Part shown: piece after piece, positions 22,507-24,599 of the stretch
How the letters are laid out: each line of letters opens with the position of its first letter
Position numbering within the stretch: position 1 is the stretch's first letter
Source of the DNA: Sulfuricella sp035530375
GTDB taxonomy: Bacteria; Pseudomonadota; Gammaproteobacteria; Burkholderiales; Sulfuricellaceae
Direction of reading: 5' to 3'
Assembly (NCBI GenBank): GCA_035530375.1
Contig: DATKUY010000020.1
Location: forward strand, 1-24,599
Length of the DNA stretch: 24,599 nt
Notes under the pieces: model-generated
The model's database searches: none
Told to the model about the DNA's origin: nothing
The model's input: only the letters and a program-made list of their open reading frames with translations
Program-made: the position numbers and the translations under genes

Positions 22507-24599
22507 ATGCCCGACATCTCGGAGCTCACATCCCATCTTAATTACCTTAAACCGGAAGACATTCCCTCAATCGAGGCCGCCTACCGTTTAAGCGAGTCCG
22601 CCCACGCCGGCCAGTTCCGGGTAAGCGGCGAGCCTTACATTTCACACCCGCTGGCAGTCGCCGGCATTCTGGCAGAATGGCACCTTGACGCCCAGGCGCT
22701 GATGGCCGCCCTGTTGCACGATGTGATGGAAGACACCGCCATCACCAAGGAAGAAATCGGCGAAAAATTCGGCAAGGCAGTAGCCGAACTGGTAGACGGC
22801 GTTTCCAAGCTCGACAAAATCGAGTTCCAGACCGAAGTTCACGCCCAGGCCGAAAACTTCCGCAAAATGCTGCTGGCGATGGCGCGCGATGTACGCGTCA
22901 TCCTGATCAAGATTGCCGACCGCCTGCACAACATGCGCACCCTCACCGCAATGGCACCTGAAAAACGCCAGCGCATCTCGCGTGAAACCCTGGAAATCTA
23001 CGCCCCGATCACCAACCGGTTGGGGCTGAACAACGTTTACGACGAACTCGAAGACCTGAGCTTTTACCATCTCTACCCCAACCGCTACGAGGTGCTGGCA
23101 AAGGCAGTCAGGGCTGCGCGCGGCAATCGCCGCGAAGTGGTCGGGAAGGTGCTGGAGGCGATCAAGGGAAAGCTAAAAAGCTGCAATATTGATGCGACCA
23201 TCAGCGGCAGGGAGAAACATCTTTACAGCATTTACAAAAAAATGCAGGAGAAATCCCTGACATTTTCAGAGGTTTTCGATATTTACGGCTTTCGCGTCAT
23301 CGTCAAGGATGTCCCCACCTGCTACCTCACATTAGGCTCCCTGCACCAGCTCTACAAACCGATACCCGGCAAATTCAAGGATTACATCGCCATCCCCAAG
23401 GCGAACGGCTATCAGTCCCTGCACACCACGCTATTCGGGCCTTTCGGCACACCGGTCGAGGTCCAGATCCGCAGCCAGGACATGCACAAGATCGCCGAAG
23501 CCGGGGTCGCCTCCCACTGGCTGTACAAAAGCAGCGACAGCAGCATCAACGAAATGCAGCAGAAAACCCATCAGTGGCTGCAAAGCCTGCTTGAAATCCA
23601 GTCCGAAAGCGGGGACGCCACCGAGTTTCTGGAACACATCAAGGTCGACCTGTTTCCCGACGAAGTCTACGTCTTTACCCCCAAGGGCAAGATCATGGCC
23701 ATGCCGCGCGGCGCCACCGCGGTGGATTTCGCCTACGCAGTGCACACCGATGTCGGCAACCGCTGCATGGCGGTAAAGATCAACCACGAACTGAGGCCGC
23801 TCCGCACCGAACTGAAGAACGGGGATCAGGTGGAAATCGTCACCGCCCCTCTCGCCAAGCCCAACCCGGCCTGGCTCAATTACGTCGTCACCGGCAAGGC
23901 GCGCTCACACATCCGGCATTTCCTCAAGACCATGCAGTACGATGAATCCGCGATTCTGGGCGAGCGCATGCTCAACCAGGCGCTGCACGCGCTGGGAGCC
24001 AACCCGTCCGAAATCAGCGAAGCCCAATGGGACAGACTGCTGAATGAATGCAGCGGCAAGAACAAGCAGGAAATCCTCGCCGACATCGGTCTGGGAAAGC
24101 GCCTCAACATCGTTGTCGCGCGCCATCTTCTCGCCGTAACCGAGAGCGCGGAAGAACGCAAAAACGTTATGATGGCCCCCATCACCATCCGCGGCACCGA
24201 AGGCATGGCAATCCAGTTCGCCTCATGCTGCCAGCCGATTCCGGGCGATCCGATCATCGCCTTCATCAAAAAAGGCCAGGGGCTGGTCATCCATACCCAT
24301 GACTGCACGGCTTTCACCAAGAGCCGCGCCGACTCCGACAAATGGCTGGATGTGGAATGGGACCCCGACGCCCCCCGCAAGCCCTACGACGTCAGCATTA
24401 AACTGGTGGTTGCCAACCAGCGCGGCGTGCTCGCCAAGGTCGCCGCCGCCATCGCCGACGCCGGCTCGAACATCGACAACGTCAGCATGGAAGAAGTCGA
24501 TGGCAGCGCCTACACCACCATGCTGTTTACCCTGCAAGTGGAAAACCGCGTGCATCTCGCCAACGTAATGCGGGTGTTGCGCAAGATAGAAGAAGTGGT
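22507..24599 (+). CDS. spoT: Bifunctional (p)ppGpp synthetase/hydrolase SpoT (3' end outside window)
   Basis: A RelA/SpoT long-form protein; 697 codons are visible and the frame is still open at the window end, so only the last few residues should be missing. The hydrolase HD domain has HDVMEDT (His71, Asp72, Glu75, Asp76). The synthetase region has GREKHLYSIYKKM, YGFRVIV and KFKDYIAIPKANGYQSLHT; the KFKD (RxKD-type) signature is that of bifunctional SpoT/Rel rather than RelA. TGS domain about 380-447, zinc-finger/CC region with CC at 573-574, ACT domain from about 626. The ATG at 22507 has no strong ribosome binding site and sits right after the nested hairpin. It is co-directional with rpoZ (56 bases). 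Confidence 0.96.
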   Translation, partial: MPDISELTSHLNYLKPEDIPSIEAAYRLSESAHAGQFRVSGEPYISHPLAVAGILAEWHLDAQALMAALLHDVMEDTAITKEEIGEKFGKAVAELVDGVSKLDKIEFQTEVHAQAENFRKMLLAMARDVRVILIKIADRLHNMRTLTAMAPEKRQRISRETLEIYAPITNRLGLNNVYDELEDLSFYHLYPNRYEVLAKAVRAARGNRREVVGKVLEAIKGKLKSCNIDATISGREKHLYSIYKKMQEKSLTFSEVFDIYGFRVIVKDVPTCYLTLGSLHQLYKPIPGKFKDYIAIPKANGYQSLHTTLFGPFGTPVEVQIRSQDMHKIAEAGVASHWLYKSSDSSINEMQQKTHQWLQSLLEIQSESGDATEFLEHIKVDLFPDEVYVFTPKGKIMAMPRGATAVDFAYAVHTDVGNRCMAVKINHELRPLRTELKNGDQVEIVTAPLAKPNPAWLNYVVTGKARSHIRHFLKTMQYDESAILGERMLNQALHALGANPSEISEAQWDRLLNECSGKNKQEILADIGLGKRLNIVVARHLLAVTESAEERKNVMMAPITIRGTEGMAIQFASCCQPIPGDPIIAFIKKGQGLVIHTHDCTAFTKSRADSDKWLDVEWDPDAPRKPYDVSIKLVVANQRGVLAKVAAAIADAGSNIDNVSMEEVDGSAYTTMLFTLQVENRVHLANVMRVLRKIEEV

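Overview
The window looks like a moderately GC-rich betaproteobacterial chromosome segment, probably of the Nitrosomonadales/Gallionella-Sulfuricella type. This is judged from protein style and from the core gene set hemW, rdgB, rph, Ser/Thr kinase plus PP2C, yicC, gmk, rpoZ and spoT. No rRNA, tRNA, CRISPR array, insertion sequence or phage gene was seen. Both ends cut genes: a class II aldolase/short-chain dehydrogenase fusion at the left and spoT at the right.

Layout: (1) 3-2229, + strand: the C-terminal part of an aldolase-SDR fusion, then mtnA four bases later, which suggests a methylthioribose or 5-deoxyribose phosphate salvage (DHAP-shunt type) pair. (2) 2354-6202, - strand: MgtA-type Mg2+ P-type ATPase and rlmJ. 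(3) 6485-8253, + strand: a UPF0324/YeiH-like membrane transporter, a 51-residue membrane protein missing from simple ORF lists, and a UspA-like protein, all tightly spaced. (4) 8250-10117, - strand: hemW and rdgB, carrying two repeat-derived sequences inside or across their coding regions. (5) 10277-14572, + strand: an accessory cluster of class 3 lipase, patatin-like phospholipase split by membrane segments, a small two-helix membrane protein and a secreted protein of unknown function. (6) 14616-17682, - strand: a trypco2-domain protein, rph, PP2C phosphatase and Ser/Thr kinase. (7) 17743-18609, +: yicC, ending in a bidirectional terminator. (8) 18705-21354, - strand: a four-gene envelope cluster with LPP20/FlgP-like lipoprotein, FlgT-like protein, a small exported protein and a membrane-anchored coiled coil. 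(9) 21606-24599, +: gmk, rpoZ, a long hairpin, spoT.

How it fits together: kinase, PP2C, rph, rdgB and hemW all read on the minus strand. The lipase/patatin cluster interrupts that run, and the LPP20/FlgT cluster separates yicC from gmk. Both therefore look like accessory insertions into a housekeeping neighbourhood. The best candidates for something undescribed are the lipase-patatin-membrane-secreted protein cluster abutting a trypco2 (conflict-system associated) gene, the FlgP/FlgT-like quartet with no flagellar genes nearby, and the transporter/small membrane protein/Usp operon. Family names come from motif recognition by eye; no database search was run.
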